Shown: positions 1 through 13,000, counted from the first letter of the stretch. The stretch: 64,000 nucleotides of DNA from Aricia agestis (GCF_905147365.1 NC_056417.1:7400501-7464500); one strand, 5' to 3'. Notes: generated by a model not told the origin, from the sequence alone. Numbers and translations: made by a program.

Positions 1-78
1 ATTTCACAAATGTTAAATTCGGCAGCGGCATAACGAGTGGCAGCGCGAGTGACTATATAATATTTACATTCTCGCGCT

Positions 79-166
79 ACCCACTTCCCTACTCACTTGC
101 TTGCCCACTTCCCTACTCACTTACCTGCCCACTTCCCTACTCACTTGCCTGCCCACTTCCCTTCCC
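79..166. repeat. 24-bp minisatellite, about 3.5 copies
   Basis: Tandem units built on GCCCACTTCCCTACTCAC with small changes between copies. The last unit runs directly into the palindrome at 159-206. Confidence 0.85.
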
Positions 167-206
167 TACAGGGCTGAATGTTTACATTCAGCCCTGTAGG
201 GAAGGG
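159..206. repeat. Perfect 23-bp-arm palindrome
   Basis: The arms at 159-181 and 184-206 are exact reverse complements with a 2-base loop. The left arm continues the pyrimidine-rich minisatellite. Confidence 0.9.
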
Positions 207-376
207 AAAGGGCGTCGGTTTATTTTCTTTAACTCGGTATTCCGTTCGAATACAAAACAATCACGATGTATCAGGCGTGATAAAATGCCGGATTTATATT
301 TTTATGAGTGTAGGATTTGTAGGACACTTTATTTTCGCCGCTCTATGTAAGAAATCTGCGGATCTCCTTAGGACCC

Positions 377-569
377 TCGCCCACTGCGACTTTTGGTAGC
401 GATGCAGTCGCGATACTGTCGCATATTTGCATCGATACAGTCGCGATGCAGTCGCTAGCTGTATGTCCTGTATGGTGTTGCAAATGCAACTATACGCGCG
501 TTAGTAGCAATGCAGTCGTGCGCTTCATAGTCGCGCGACTACATCTCTACTAAAAGTCACAGTGGGCGA
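377..569. mobile_element. MITE-like element with imperfect terminal inverted repeats
   Basis: The ends TCGCCCACTG and CAGTGGGCGA are inverted, and similarity continues inward (GACTTTTGGTAG against CTACTAAAAGTC). The interior is rich in GATGCAGTCGCGA-like words. No ORF is present. Confidence 0.6.
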
Positions 570-2017
570 AGGCCCGTAGACGAAGCCGCTCATAGGCCGC
601 GGCCTATACAGCCTATTTATAAAGCCTCGGCTGGCGTGATGTGATCGACTCTACATTAGTAATAATTAATGATAAAGTATGTACTTTCGGAGCGTATTCG
701 ATGCCTACAAGACCCCTTTATTGTACCAACTACCAGTAAAGACTAATCAAAAACAAGAATTTTATTGAGAACCAATCACGATTGATCGAACAAAAAGTTG
801 AAATTGAAAAGCGAATTCAATTAACGACTGCGACAAAGTAGAGGCGGTCGAGGGCTCTCTATCAACTCGAGTAGGTACAGCTCGTTCAAACGATTGACGT
901 TTTAATCGCCTATAAAATGTATTCTATGTTAAAAGCTATTGTATAGACTGTAGTGTTTAGGTAGCTAATATTAAATGCTTTATAATTTATTAACATCACA
1001 TAAATTTTATGAAAGCGTAGAGTGTTTATGTTCGTTACTTACTTAGGTAGGTACCGTACGTAAGTTACAGGCTACTGCAGTAGCTGGACTATTAATTTAT
1101 TCATACAATATACATATTGAGTTTATTGAAGTAAAACTTGTAAATCGTAAGACGTGTAAGTGCTAAAAGGGAAATATATATTTATAAGCTTTCAAAATCT
1201 GACAGGAAATTTTGCGGAAATTATATTATACCCAGGTATTCATGGTCCACGGAAGTCGAGAGTTGGTCGAGAGTTCGAGACTCTAGATTCTAGAACAAAA
1301 TCTAGAATTCGGAAGGACGCGCGCGCGGCGCATCGGTCTCATTTCATTCCATGGCTCAAAAAAGAAAAAAAAAACAAGAAAAGAAAAAAAGACGTTTTGG
1401 CGATGAATGAGTGACGTTATGTTTTTGTAGCTTTTTTTTCCCAAAATTATGTTACCTGGGTGTTTAATGAGTATTATTGATTTAACTATATATTTTCAAC
1501 ATTCGGTATCGTGCACAAAATTCAAATGTGAGCAAGTGATTAGCGTTCTTCCCGAAAATCATAAGTAAAAATGTCTACTACTTTACTAAATCTTAGACTT
1601 GACTTGATTACTCTGACGATTTGCTTACACTTTGAACATAAAACTTGACGATTTTGTTTTCGTGCATTTTACTCAAAGACCATATAGTTTACTTGACGCT
1701 GGTTGGCTGCAGGATTGTTTACCGTAGACCTATATTAAAAAAAAATATACCGTAGAGAAAAAAGAAGCGCTGTCAATGTCAAATTAATTTCAGCTGTGAT
1801 CTGTCATCCATAGCTGTCAGCTGTCAAATGGGTGTCTTGTTTGTGTGTTGTGCAAAAGTTTTGTAGAAAATAATTATTGTTATACTCTTGTTATTGGGAA
1901 ATTTGTTGAAGTATTTTTATACTTTGTAGGTGCAACAATGGAACGCAGTTTTCACACTTGAGCTATGAATATCCGAAACTTAATTTTTTGACTGATCATC
2001 GAACCGTGTCTTCTAGC
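570..2017 (+). promoter_or_regulatory. Upstream region of TM2D1 with a TGTCA motif cluster
   Basis: No gene is visible from 570 to 2017. The last 250 bp should hold the TM2D1 promoter and 5' UTR. Five TGTCA words occur between 1771 and 1828, about 190-250 bp before the chosen ATG. An AG-rich low-complexity stretch lies at 1360-1395. The transcription start cannot be fixed from sequence. Confidence 0.35.
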
Positions 2018-3358
2018 ATGTCGCGGCTTAGTTTAATCCCATTAGGTTTATTATTACTTTGTTCACGTGGAGAAGCATCAGACGAAGCTAACGTGGAGAA
2101 GAACGTAGTCGTAGACTGCAACACATTACGTTTAGGTCAATACATTTGCCCGGATCCTAATTACAATCCTATTGACCCTGATACTCAACAATACCGTGGA
2201 TGTACTAAGGGAAAAGAAGTCCCATCGGAAGGAGAAGCTAAAGGTATTGCCTAACTAATTTATAAGCTCTTTAATTCTTTTGAAGAATTCTTTTAATAAA
2301 AAATCACTTCATCACAAATTGCAATAACATGTAATAATCCCATTTTAAATTTTCAGTGATTTGTCTTGCCGCAGAGGGAATTACTTGTAACGAGACTAAC
2401 AACTCTACATTTACAAAAACATTGCCATGTAAATGGACGTAAGTATTTGTTAGTTAATATTTCTATCCTTATACTAGCTGTCCCGGTGAACTTCGTGTCA
2501 CTTTAAAACCTTCCCTGGACTTCTATGAATATTTTGAGCCTAAAATTAGCCCAATCTGTTCAGCCCTTTTTGAGTTTTAGCGTTACTAACACAATTGGAA
2601 ATCCAGTTTTATATATACTTACCAGCTATTTGAGCTTTGCTTGGTATTCAATAAAACATGAATAAAATGACATTTTCTAAAAATGATTCCTAGCTAGATT
2701 GATTTATCGCCCCCGAAACCCCCTATATACTAAAGATATATATGATAGATAATTGCGACTTTGTTGCAACTAACAATAAATTATTTATTTCTTATGAATG
2801 AAAAATATTTTGTATGTTTAAAATAACTAATTTAGTTTTGTTTCTTTTTCAGAAATGGATACTCACTGGAGATATCTCTACTTCTGTCAGTGTTTTTAGG
2901 CATGTTTGGTCTAGACAGATTTTATTTGGGATATCCAGGGATTGGATTAGCAAAATTATGTACTCTTGGTTTTATGTTCCTAGGACAATTATTAGATATA
3001 ATATTGATAGCTGCACAGGTACGTTAAAACATATAATGTTATCAACACTTTACAGTAAAAATTGGTTATCACATCAGGACACATACACAAGCCGGACTCT
3101 TTCTATTTTTCAATCAAGTTTGTTGTTAAAATGATGCAGTTATAAAAGCATTTTACTGTGGTAACATATTTATTCACAGAAACACTTCTGTTCTGTTTAG
3201 AACTGCAAATTATACTATTTCATTTATCATTTCAGGTGGTTGGTCCTGCAGATGGTTCAGCATATGTCATACCATATTACGGAGCTGGTGTCACTGTAGT
3301 TCGGAGTGACAATGAGACCTACCTCCTTCCTCAGGCAGATTGGCACAATATCACCTGA
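2018..3358 (+). CDS. TM2D1: TM2 domain-containing protein 1 (4 exons)
   Basis: Exons are 2018-2243, 2357-2438, 2853-3018 and 3236-3358. All introns are GT-AG and the 597 nt close as 198 codons plus TGA. The protein has a signal peptide (about residues 1-20), a luminal Cys-rich part (C34, C44, C62, C78, C86, C100) with N-glycosylation sequons, and a TM2 domain: membrane segments at about 108-122 and 138-157 around the family's DRF motif (124-126). The conserved VVGPADGSAY motif follows. Human TM2D1 is 207 aa, so the gene is full length. An in-frame ATG at 1958 exists, but 2018 puts the hydrophobic signal peptide at the N terminus. TM2D proteins are membrane proteins linked genetically in flies to Notch signalling and phagocytosis; the biochemical role is unsettled. 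The Drosophila counterpart is biscotti. Confidence 0.95.
2473..2600 (+). mobile_element. LINE-tail remnant in TM2D1 intron 2
   Basis: It starts with the common lepidopteran LINE-tail phrase CTAGCTGTCCCGG and contains a diverged CTGTTCAGCCC block. The same phrase recurs at 51809. It is a short decayed fragment. Confidence 0.4.
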
Positions 3359-3469
3359 CAGTGGGGAACTATTTCCTTCTTTGAAGTTGATGAGGACTAC
3401 GAATGGACATAAAAGTTGTTTCGTGTTTAGTCTGTGAAGATAGAATAAAAAATCCTGAAAGGTTATAGA

Positions 3470-3682
3470 TATAGTCTGTCAAGAAAGTCATGACAGACGG
3501 GAAATTTTTTAAATGGAATAAAAAATAAGAGCTTTATTAATTCGAGATAAAAATGTGCAAGATGACAATATTTAAAATGTAATAATCGTTCTCTGTGAAA
3601 ATACAAAGAAAAAATACAATTTTTGAGCATGATTACATTTAGAAAATTTTCCCGCCTGTCATGACTTTTTTGATGCACTATA
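3470..3682. mobile_element. Palindromic MITE in the TM2D1 3' UTR
   Basis: Long imperfect inverted repeats begin TATAGTCTGTCAAGAAAGTC at the left and end with its relative at 3682. The shared core is AAGTCATGACAG. The termini resemble the element at 63235-63363. It lies between the TM2D1 stop and its likely polyadenylation signal, so it is probably transcribed. Confidence 0.75.
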
Positions 3683-3875
3683 ATCATTAGTGTGTGCAAT
3701 GTGTAAGCACATGAGATCTTAAAATTTTAATTAATGTTCTAATTATGTAATTATTATAAATTATTATTATGAGAAGTAATTTTGTAAAGGTTTTCATCTA
3801 CACAGACTGATAAATGTGTGTGAACTGTGAACTGTGTTGGTGATGTACTTAAATGTAAGTGATTTGTAAAAATGT

Positions 3876-3925
3876 AAATAAAATATAGTTAACACTTAAA
3901 TAATTTATTTATCAACCCTAATAAA
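3876..3925. terminator. Convergent polyadenylation signals of TM2D1 and ECSIT
   Basis: On the + strand AATAAA lies in GTAAATAAAATATAG near 3880. On the - strand AATAAA is read from TTTATT near 3904-3909. The two 3' ends are therefore within tens of bases of each other. Confidence 0.5.
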
Positions 3926-3931
3926 AATAAA

Positions 3932-6388
3932 TTATTCTTTCTTCTCTTCGCTTTCAGCTAGTTGAGTTTCAAATAATGATACATCACTTGGCGGTGCTAG
4001 TAATGTAAATATTACTGGTATTTCTGATAAACTTGGATTATCATATTTTTCTAGAAGTCTTATCCATGACAGTAAGGAGTCTCTTGAGGAGGTACCTGAA
4101 AATGAATTTTGAATATCATTCCAAAATGTGTGCTAAATTTGCTGAAGTATAGCTATTATTATAAAGAAAGATTTGATTGTATTAAACTAATTTCAAATTA
4201 TTTACTACACAGTACACTTATTTTATAAGCAAAGGTGATTCTTTAGTGGAAAAAATTACTTTTACATGGCAAATTCTCATTTAAAGCCCATCACAGTACT
4301 TTATTAAAGAAGATTGAAGTAAGTCCAAACCTAAAATTGACCAAAGGCTTTAACTATGTTCATATTTCTCAACTTCCTTTGAGAACCACTATCTTAGCAA
4401 ACAACAATCACCTGTAGCACATACTGCAACAATAGTTCCATCATCCTGTTCATGAATTGTATTTTTTAGTTGAGGTAACTTCACTCTACCCACACCAGGT
4501 ATACCTGTTGGCTTTTTAATATTAGATACATCTGTAACAAAAAAATGATAAAATATTAACCCAAAGTACGAAACTGTTTTGAATATAAAAACTTTAATTT
4601 GTTTTTTAAACAGTTGAAATTAAAGAAAAAGCTAATTAAGAAGTTTGTTTCTTCCAAATAGCAAAAAGCTTGTAAAATATATCTTAAAATGTACAAAAAA
4701 AAACTCAAGACAGTCTAAAATATTTTACCATCCAGATCTTTGTCATCAATAACTTCTGGTCGTATTTTTCCAAGCAGTACAAAGTATGATACAGTCTGAT
4801 CTCTCAAGTACACAAGGTACGGTCCTTTTATGACGAGTGGGTCATCTGTAGGTTGTTCCGTTAAAAGTACTTGCTGTGCTCTACTCTGGGCACTCACGAT
4901 CCATGTCTTGTCCAATGATGCCTCAATCTCTTCTGTCTGACAAAATCTACCATTAACTTTTATTAAAACCCAACAACCTATTGTTTACATTAGTATAATA
5001 TGAAGCCGTAATATATTTTACTATGTAATGTTTTGACAAACTATCTTTGGCCTCAACTGTAGCACCTCCATCGTGGGTATCGCAGACACAATAGATTTTC
5101 AATTGTTATGCGGCAGCCGGCTGCCACTTTGAGGGACTTGATGGGTTAATGCAATCACACCAACATCAATGCAATATAAAGACATGTCGAGATACTCTGT
5201 CAGTAATAAGCATTTCGGACCAATAAACTAAACTTCTATGTTCATTACTAAAGTATTACGTATTTACATGAAATTGAAATCACCTGCCAAACATTAACAT
5301 TGATATCTGCATCAACAGATGTTATCCTTTGTATAGCTAATTTTGCAAGCTCAAGTGCCTCCTGTGGCAGCTCTTCTGGCAAAGGCCAAGGTGTGAGGTG
5401 TTTGAACTTTGGCATCCAGTACATCATCCTCCAATACTTTCTTAATGGTATCCCTCTGCGGCCAAAAGTGTTGAGTAGTATTTGCTCCATTTCCGTATCC
5501 GGCATTACACCTGGAATAAAAAGATAATTTGATAAACAATCCACAAGTTTAAAACATAATCTTTAAGTCCTTGTCATTATAATTTATAGTGTATTTGCTT
5601 AAGAAGACTGTGATTTGTGAATCATGCTTGTAGGAAATCTGAAAATAGAATAATTTTTAAATAAATCAATGAAAGTAAACCACTTTCAAATTCACTGTCT
5701 AACAAGACAGTGAATCCACATTCTATTAAGACTTATGACTAATATCGTTTTCGGCATAACGGCCAAACTGCCCCGGGGCAGGGTGGGCCGACAGGATACG
5801 AAAACATCCGAAGTTTAAATTAAGAACATATTAAGAACGTATTGCACTAGTACTATGCAATATGTAGTTTATGTTCTTAATTTAAACTTCGGATGTTTCC
5901 GTATCCTGTCGGCCCACCCTGCTCCGGGCAGTTCAGATGCCGAAAACGCTATAAGACAATTATAAATCTAAGAAGTTAAAATAAACTTTCGAAAAAATAC
6001 CATTATTTTCCATTTGTTCAAGCAAATCTACGGCACACTGTTGCTGTTTTGGATAATGCATGAACTCAGCTTGAAAAATGTTGGTGGGTATCAATTTTCC
6101 TTTCGGCAGAACTTCTACTAATGCCTTATAAACTTCCAAGTCTTTATGAACTCCAAATTCCTTCATCCTACTAAGAGCTGCATAAATAAATTCCACATGA
6201 CCCCGCCGCCTCGTGTCTTGTTCTTCGAACTTCTTTATAACTTCTAGATAAGTTTGCTTAGTCTTTTGAGGCTTAGAATAAAACGAGTCGTAAGGTGCTA
6301 TATCCTTCGAGTTGTTGGAATAAGGACGGTGCAGTAACATACACTTTTGCCTAGCAGTGAGAAAATTTCTCAGTATTCTAAAAGACAT
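3932..6388 (-). CDS. ECSIT: ECSIT, mitochondrial signalling and complex I assembly factor (5 exons)
   Basis: Exons in transcript order are 6388-6001, 5510-5284, 4936-4729, 4531-4412 and 4095-3932. All junctions are GT-AG and the 1107 nt give 368 aa plus TAA. Residues 1-25 are basic and hydrophobic, fitting a mitochondrial presequence. The middle carries the ECSIT signature: a pentatricopeptide-like helical region, then LLEQMENNGVMPDTEMEQIL, FGRRG and a proline-rich PWPLP segment. The C-terminal half (GPYLVYLRDQTVSY, and GTIVAVCAT before the last exon) matches the family's conserved C-terminal domain. ECSIT is known as a core of the mitochondrial complex I assembly machinery and as a Toll-pathway adaptor. 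The start MSFRIL at 6388 is preferred over an ATG 13 codons upstream because it puts the targeting sequence first. Introns 1 and 2 each carry a MITE. Confidence 0.95.
5063..5149 (-). mobile_element. piggyBac-like mini-MITE (ECSIT intron 2)
   Basis: Read on the - strand it begins TTAACCCATCAAG, carries the palindrome GGCAGCCGGCTGCC, and ends GATGGAGGTG. It is the same element as 24415-24502. TTAA is visible only at one edge here. Confidence 0.6.
5746..5948. mobile_element. Foldback MITE in ECSIT intron 1
   Basis: A near-perfect inverted repeat with arms of about 85-90 bp. It begins CGTTTTCGGCA and ends TGCCGAAAACG, with CAGGGTGGGCCGACAGGATA in the left arm and its complement on the right. The short centre is non-coding. 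Confidence 0.85.
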
Positions 6389-7020
6389 TGTGAAAACAAA
6401 ACAATTTCCTGAAGTATTTAATAACAATTTGTAAATAAGGTGCCACTATTTTCCCATTTTAAAAACTATTTACAATTTGGATTATTTTAACTTTTTGGTT
6501 ATATTGTTTATGTCTCCTTCTTTTTAATATGTCAGAATGACATTTCCCTAACTGTCAAAACTCAAAGAGCTTTTTTTTTTAGAAAAAAGGTGATGTATTT
6601 AACTATTAAGTCCTATTGTTAATTTTTAATTTTATTATTGGGTATTGCCTTATTTTATAATATAAATTGTTTTCAAATTAAACTTTTTATGTACAAAAAT
6701 CATTATTTTATACGAATTTTAATAATATACAAATATAAACATAATGTTAGAGCAAACACCTTGTATCCAGAGAGTTAAAAAGTTGACATCTTGCGCCATG
6801 TTCTTCTAGTTTGAAGTTTGATTGAAACTTCAATTTTGGAACTTTATTTTGGCAGTTCAATTTTTATCGTGACGTGAGAAGGTACTGCCTCTCGTAAAGA
6901 AAGTTGCGATACGTACACGTAAACTTTATTCGTGGGGAAATTTTAATAATTCCAGTAACGAACTTCTACCAAGAAAGGAATTAAAAAGTTACTTCTCGCT
7001 TATAACTTTTAAAAGTGATA
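6389..7020. promoter_or_regulatory. Head-to-head intergenic region between ECSIT and gene 3
   Basis: The two start codons are 632 bp apart and divergent, so this stretch must hold both promoters. TGTCA/TGACA words cluster at 6530-6558 on the ECSIT side. A TGACGT (CRE-like) core lies near 6871 on the gene 3 side. No TATA box is evident at a convincing place. Confidence 0.5.
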
Positions 7021-10000
7021 ATGGTACCTAAAACAGTGTTATTTTTGTGTTTGAACATCTTTCTACTCATGAATACTGCGGGTAAGTTGATAAAGCAGTG
7101 TAAATTGTAAAATACCTTTTATCTTATAAGTTATAGTTATTAGTTAAAAAATATTCTAGAAAATGAGCTGCCGATGGAATTTAAGAATTATTAATAATTT
7201 AAAATTTTAATATAGAATAACAATTCCAAGAATCCCCGATCAAGGAATTAATTGACACCACTACATCAATATTTTATGCCGCCACAGTATAAATTATTAC
7301 GAACCTATTGTTAAAAGTCACATACCGTGACCAGTGGTCATCGCGTCTGAATTTTTCTTCTAAAGGCAAACCGTACGTTAGGCAGATCCGGCTTAACACT
7401 GTTGAACTTTTATTTGATAAACATGAAATAAAAATGAAAAGTGGTATCTGTCTTGACTGTTCAGATTGTGGGATAGGCTTTTCTTCAAGTTCCGTAAACA
7501 GTGTCATAACAGCTTTATTATAATATGCGTAACTTTGTCAACATGCGTAATGCGTATTACGTTCACCAAAGTCCAAACGACCTTGCTATAGTTTTTAAGA
7601 GCCCATATGACCCTGACTTGACTACATACTTTAACCTAGATATATAAAAATCTGTAAGGTCTAGAAAACTGATTTTTTGACACAAGTAACTTTAGTTCAT
7701 AAAGATTAAATGCTCAAGACGAAAACACGATTACTCTGTACTCAAAAAATGCTCGATAGTTTCTTTTTTAAAAAACCTTGTTTTAGACACATTTTTGCTT
7801 GGATCTTCGAAGTTTGCTGTCTTTTCTTTAATATTTTTTAATATCTAAAAAGGTATTGATAAAACCTAAATTTGCTCAAAACACTTTTTTCATAATCGTT
7901 ATGGTTCGTCTTTTATTCAAGTAAAACTAACTCGGCGATGTTTCCGCGCCGTCCTTTTTCACCTGGCATATGAAAGACGGGCGTGAGTGTGAAGAGAGAA
8001 GGACGATGTTTGATTTTTAGAGTCAGGTGAGCTCGTCGTAGATTAGTAACCTTTTAAATGCAAGGTGGATAACCCTATGAAACTTTCAAAGGAAATCCGC
8101 GATCGAAGGATTAAACTATGTACATTGGTACGTTACCAGTAAAAGGCGGATATTGTATGAGTCCTACAGATATTGTTTATTTATCACGTATCTATGTGAT
8201 AATTGACGGCGCTCTGTACTCACCGCATGAACGTCTTGATATTTAACGTGTAAACAATAATTTGGGCAATTGTTCAAACGCCCACGAGATTTCGTTCCGT
8301 GTGTATTAATAAAATTACATTCGTCACTGAACAGGGGTGAAGCCAAACGAGCGTAATTTGTGAGTTGTTAGTGTCTAAACACACTAGGCCGAAGTTACGC
8401 CAGCGTAAATTCCGTCGCGTTTCAAACGCATACAAAATACCACCAAAATACGGACGGAACGCGAGGGATGACACTATACCGTCGCGTTCCGTCCGTATTT
8501 GTATGCGTTTGACATTTGCGGCGGAATTTACGCCGGCGTAACTTCGGCCTAGTGTGTTTAGACACTGAGTCGCAGAATTTAGGCTGGCAGAAATTCTGCT
8601 GCATTCAGATTAATACAAAAGTCCTGTTTGATTCACACGAGCGTAATTTTGTGAGTCACGATTTGTAGAAAAGAATATTTACGCGGCAGAAATTCTGCGA
8701 CTCACAACTCACAAATTAGTAATTACGCTCGTTTGGCTTCACCTTTAGGATGAAGCCAAACGAGCGTTTTGTGAGTCTAGTCTGTGAGTATGAAACTGAA
8801 TGCAGCAGAATTACTGCCAGCCGAAATTCTGCGACACAAAACTCACAAATTACGCTCGTTTGGCTTCACCTTTAGTCATAAATTCATAATCACTGAATAA
8901 GTTACTACTTATTATAATTATGGTATGGTGGTTTTATGACAAGACAAGATTAACTAACTTCAGACAATAATTATTATTAAACGCTCTAGTAAAAAATAAA
9001 CTTGTGTTAAAAACTTCATAAACCGGGTATAAATTATAAACCAAATGTACAAGACGTGTAAAAAGTATTCGTATTAAACTGATGGTAACTGACGAAAATC
9101 GATTGTCGTTGACTTTTTGTTTGTCTACACTCTACAATCTACTGTATGCAGCATGCGGCATGCCTTTCTCGCATTAATACGAAAGACGAAAGAAATAATA
9201 TTTATTTTTTAAATAGACAGTATTAAGTTACGTTAAACGCAGCAAATAAACCAATTTTAAATTCTTTTGCCAGTAGACAATAATATCACACAATATTAAA
9301 GATTGGGTTCTTAAATCAATTAAAACAAATTAAAGATTGGGTTCTTAAATCCCGGTTCTTTAGGTACAAAACATGACGAACTGTTAGTAGCCGTTAACAG
9401 GCTGAAATGTGACCTAGTGGCAATAAATGAAACTTGGTTGCGACCGGGCGAGGAGGGCCGTGCTCCGCGTATACCGGGTTATCGGCTAGTTCATCTGCCG
9501 AGAGATGAGAGTGTCCGCTCCCGCGGTGGCGGTGTAGGTTTTTATTTGTTGAAAGGACTGAGCGTTCAAATAATAAAACATCTTAGGACGTCACAATGCG
9601 TAGAGCAAATGTGGTTATCTTTAAAACATAATGGCAAGGTCGTATTTATAGGTACTGCGTACCGGCCTCCCTGGCTATCGGTCAAACTGTTTATGGATAC
9701 TTTAACTGACACCATTAGCGCCTTGGCGGGGTTTGATTACCTATATCTGGTCGGTGATTTCAACATTAATTTTTTTAACAAAAGCACCACACACTATAAA
9801 TTTTTGGAAGATTTCTTATCTATACATGGGTTGCGCCAATATACTTCTGAGGCTACACATTTTACTGGGGAGACTGCAACTCTACTCGACCTGGTCTGCA
9901 CCAACGCGGACCTGAAACGTGTTTGGGTGGAACACATTCCAGATCTCAGTAGCCACGCGTTCATATCATTTATGATAGATTTTCCTAAAACTAAGATTTT

Positions 10001-13000
10001 ACCTAAAAAAATATCTTATAGAGCCATGAATGATATTATTGATAAGGACTTCGAACAATTAATGAATGCAATCGATTGGCAAAATATTACAAAATTAGAC
10101 AGTATTGACGAGATGGTAAGTAATTTGAATTATTGCATTTTGTCCGTTTTCGACCTACTTGCTCCTATCAAAACGTTCTATGTAAAAGATCGCCAATATC
10201 CGTGGATAACGTATAATATAAAACTTCTCATGAAAAAACGAGACGAGGCACATAAACGCGCACGTTCCACGAAAAACGAGTCGCACGTTACTTATTATAA
10301 GGACCTCAAGCGGGAAGTTTCACGAGCAATAGTTAGGGAGAAGGCGGCTTATTTTAACACTTATGTTAACGCTAATATTAAGAACCCACGGCAAATGTGG
10401 AAACATTTGAAAGAAAACATAAATGGGCATAATCTCAAATCGGATTTTACACTACCCACTAACCTTCAGGATCCTAATGCTATTATTGATCATTTCTTAG
10501 ACGTCCCGGGCAGTAACTTTGTATCACAATCAACGATTACCAACTTCAATTCCAATGTCCCTAAAGTTTCTCAGACATTCAGATTCTCCTTGGTCAGTCA
10601 TGATGATGTCCTTAAAATTCTTAAATCTATTAAGTCTAAGGCGACTGGAGCTGATAATATAAATTTGGATATGCTTCTTATGGTGAGCCGCATTCCTAGC
10701 TGCCTAAGTGTAATTACTTACATAATTAACACCTCTCTCCGCACTGGTACCTTTCCGTATCTATGGCGCCTAGCAATTATAAAACCCTTGCCAAAAAAGG
10801 ATATTGTTTCCGATTTCCGAGACCTAAGACCTATTAGTATATTGCCGTGTTTGTCAAAGGTACTCGAAAGGGTAGTATACAGGCAGACCAGCAAGTTCGT
10901 AGAGGAAAACAATATTTTACCTGCGTTACAATCGGGCTTTCGCAAAAGACATAGTACGACAACTGCGCTGCTTGATGTGGTGGATAACATTATCACAGGG
11001 CAGGATAAGGGGGAGGTCACAATTTTAGTTTTGCTCGATTTCTCGCGGGCATTTGAAACTATCAATATACAATTGTTCCTAGCCAAATTAAAACACTATG
11101 GTTTTGATGACGGGGTCATTGCGTGGTTCGCCTCCTATCTAATGGATCGTCTACAGACGGTGGAGGTAAATAGTAGTGAGGGCTCGCCACTGCGTTCACG
11201 CACTTGTGGTGTAAATAGAGGCGTGCCCCAAGGCTCGGTAATTGGGCCCCTAATTTTTTCCATCTTTTGTGCGGACATAATACAATGCATAAGATTTTGT
11301 AGGTATCACATCTACGCTGATGACATTCAGCTATATATTACTTTTAAGGCATCGAACGCTATCGAGGCTATTAAAAGGCTGAACGAGGACTTGGCGCGCA
11401 TCAGTGAGTGGTCTTATAACAATTCACTAGTGCTGAACCCCACTAAGACGAAGTACATGCTAGTGGGCACCAAAGTCCAAGTTCAAAAAGTTGCCCTTAA
11501 CCAGCCTAAAATTTTAATAAGGGATATTCCCATCGACAGGGTTAAAGAAGCTCGTAACCTTGGAATCCTAATGGACGAGAGTCTTAGGTTCGAAAAGCAT
11601 ATCGTTACAATAGTTAGTCGATGCTTTTATCGGTTAAAGCTCTTATATAGAATAAGAAACTTTATTTCAGAAGACCTACGCGCTATGCTGTGTGAATCGC
11701 TAGTTCTATCTAATTTAAACTACGCAGACGCAGTAATAGGCCCATGTTTGCTTGCACGCTCTAAACATTTAATACAAAAGGTACAAAATGCATGCGCAAG
11801 ATATTGCTGCAGCATACCTCCTCGCGCACATGTGACGCCATATATAAACAACTTGAAATGGCTGAAGATGGAAGCTCGCCGTCAGTTGCATGTGGCTACG
11901 CTACTGTTTGGTGTGGTCAAGTTTAAAACCCCGTCCTACCTGTACGATAAACTACAGTGGGCTAGCAGTAATCAGCTGACCGTTACCACCAGAGGGTCTT
12001 CTTATCTTCTAGTAGCTCCACTTCACCATTCGTCGGCTTTCAGAGGTAGCTTTAGGTATCTAGCGAGCAAAATATGGAACAACCTTTTGCCACCTTCTCT
12101 TCGTGCTCTGAAAGAAATTGGAAATTTTAAGACCAAATTTAAGACCCTACTGCTACAAGAACAAATCAGTATAATATAGTGATTAGCGACTTATTTTTAA
12201 ACTAGCTTATTCATTTTTATTATTATTAATTTTTTTTTTTTTTTTTTTTTTTAATCTTTCATAGTATTAATATTATATTTTATATACAAATAAAATTATA
12301 AGTAACTAATTATTTACATTTGCAAATTGCAATTTTGTCACAGTATTAGATTCGAATAATTGCATAATTCAAGTACTTACTATTTTAATTTAATGATCAT
12401 ACATCATACTTGTAATGATAATGATGTCGTTATTTCTACTCACCCTCCAATTTCTGAGCCGTAGCACGGTGGGTCAGGGTGCCCCAACATTGCCAGCTAG
12501 GTATGCTGACCGTATCTGGTGCAGTTCAGCTGTCACCATCTTGTAGCTACACGTTATTTGGAACCGACAATCGAACAAGCTCGTTGCCATGTTACCATAC
12601 CTAAACCGGAATAGAAATATATTATAATATTATAAGATACACTATTAATGCATGTTGGTTACTGTATGTATTTTATATTTAAATATACTTATATTTTAAC
12701 TTTAGTATATTATGTATAGTTAACACTTACCCATATTATCCTCAGTTGAATATACATTGTATTCTAAATCATTATTTTTATTGCTAAATGGAGAAACTAG
12801 AAAGGGACTATCGTGCAGCGCAAAGCCCTCGCGCAGAGTAGGTACGGCGCGGCGCGGGCGGCGGAGAGCGCGGCAGGTGTTGCCTCCCGTCTCCTCCGGG
12901 TTCGCGTCGTGATTAAGTTATTGAAGTTATTACATAAAGTACACATATTATGTAAAGTACCTATACTTAGCAATTAGTACACAATATGTCTGTAGGTATA

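Noticed and set aside
1160..1414. 84-codon frame upstream of TM2D1
   Set aside because: Low-complexity Lys-rich end and no similarity or splice signals.
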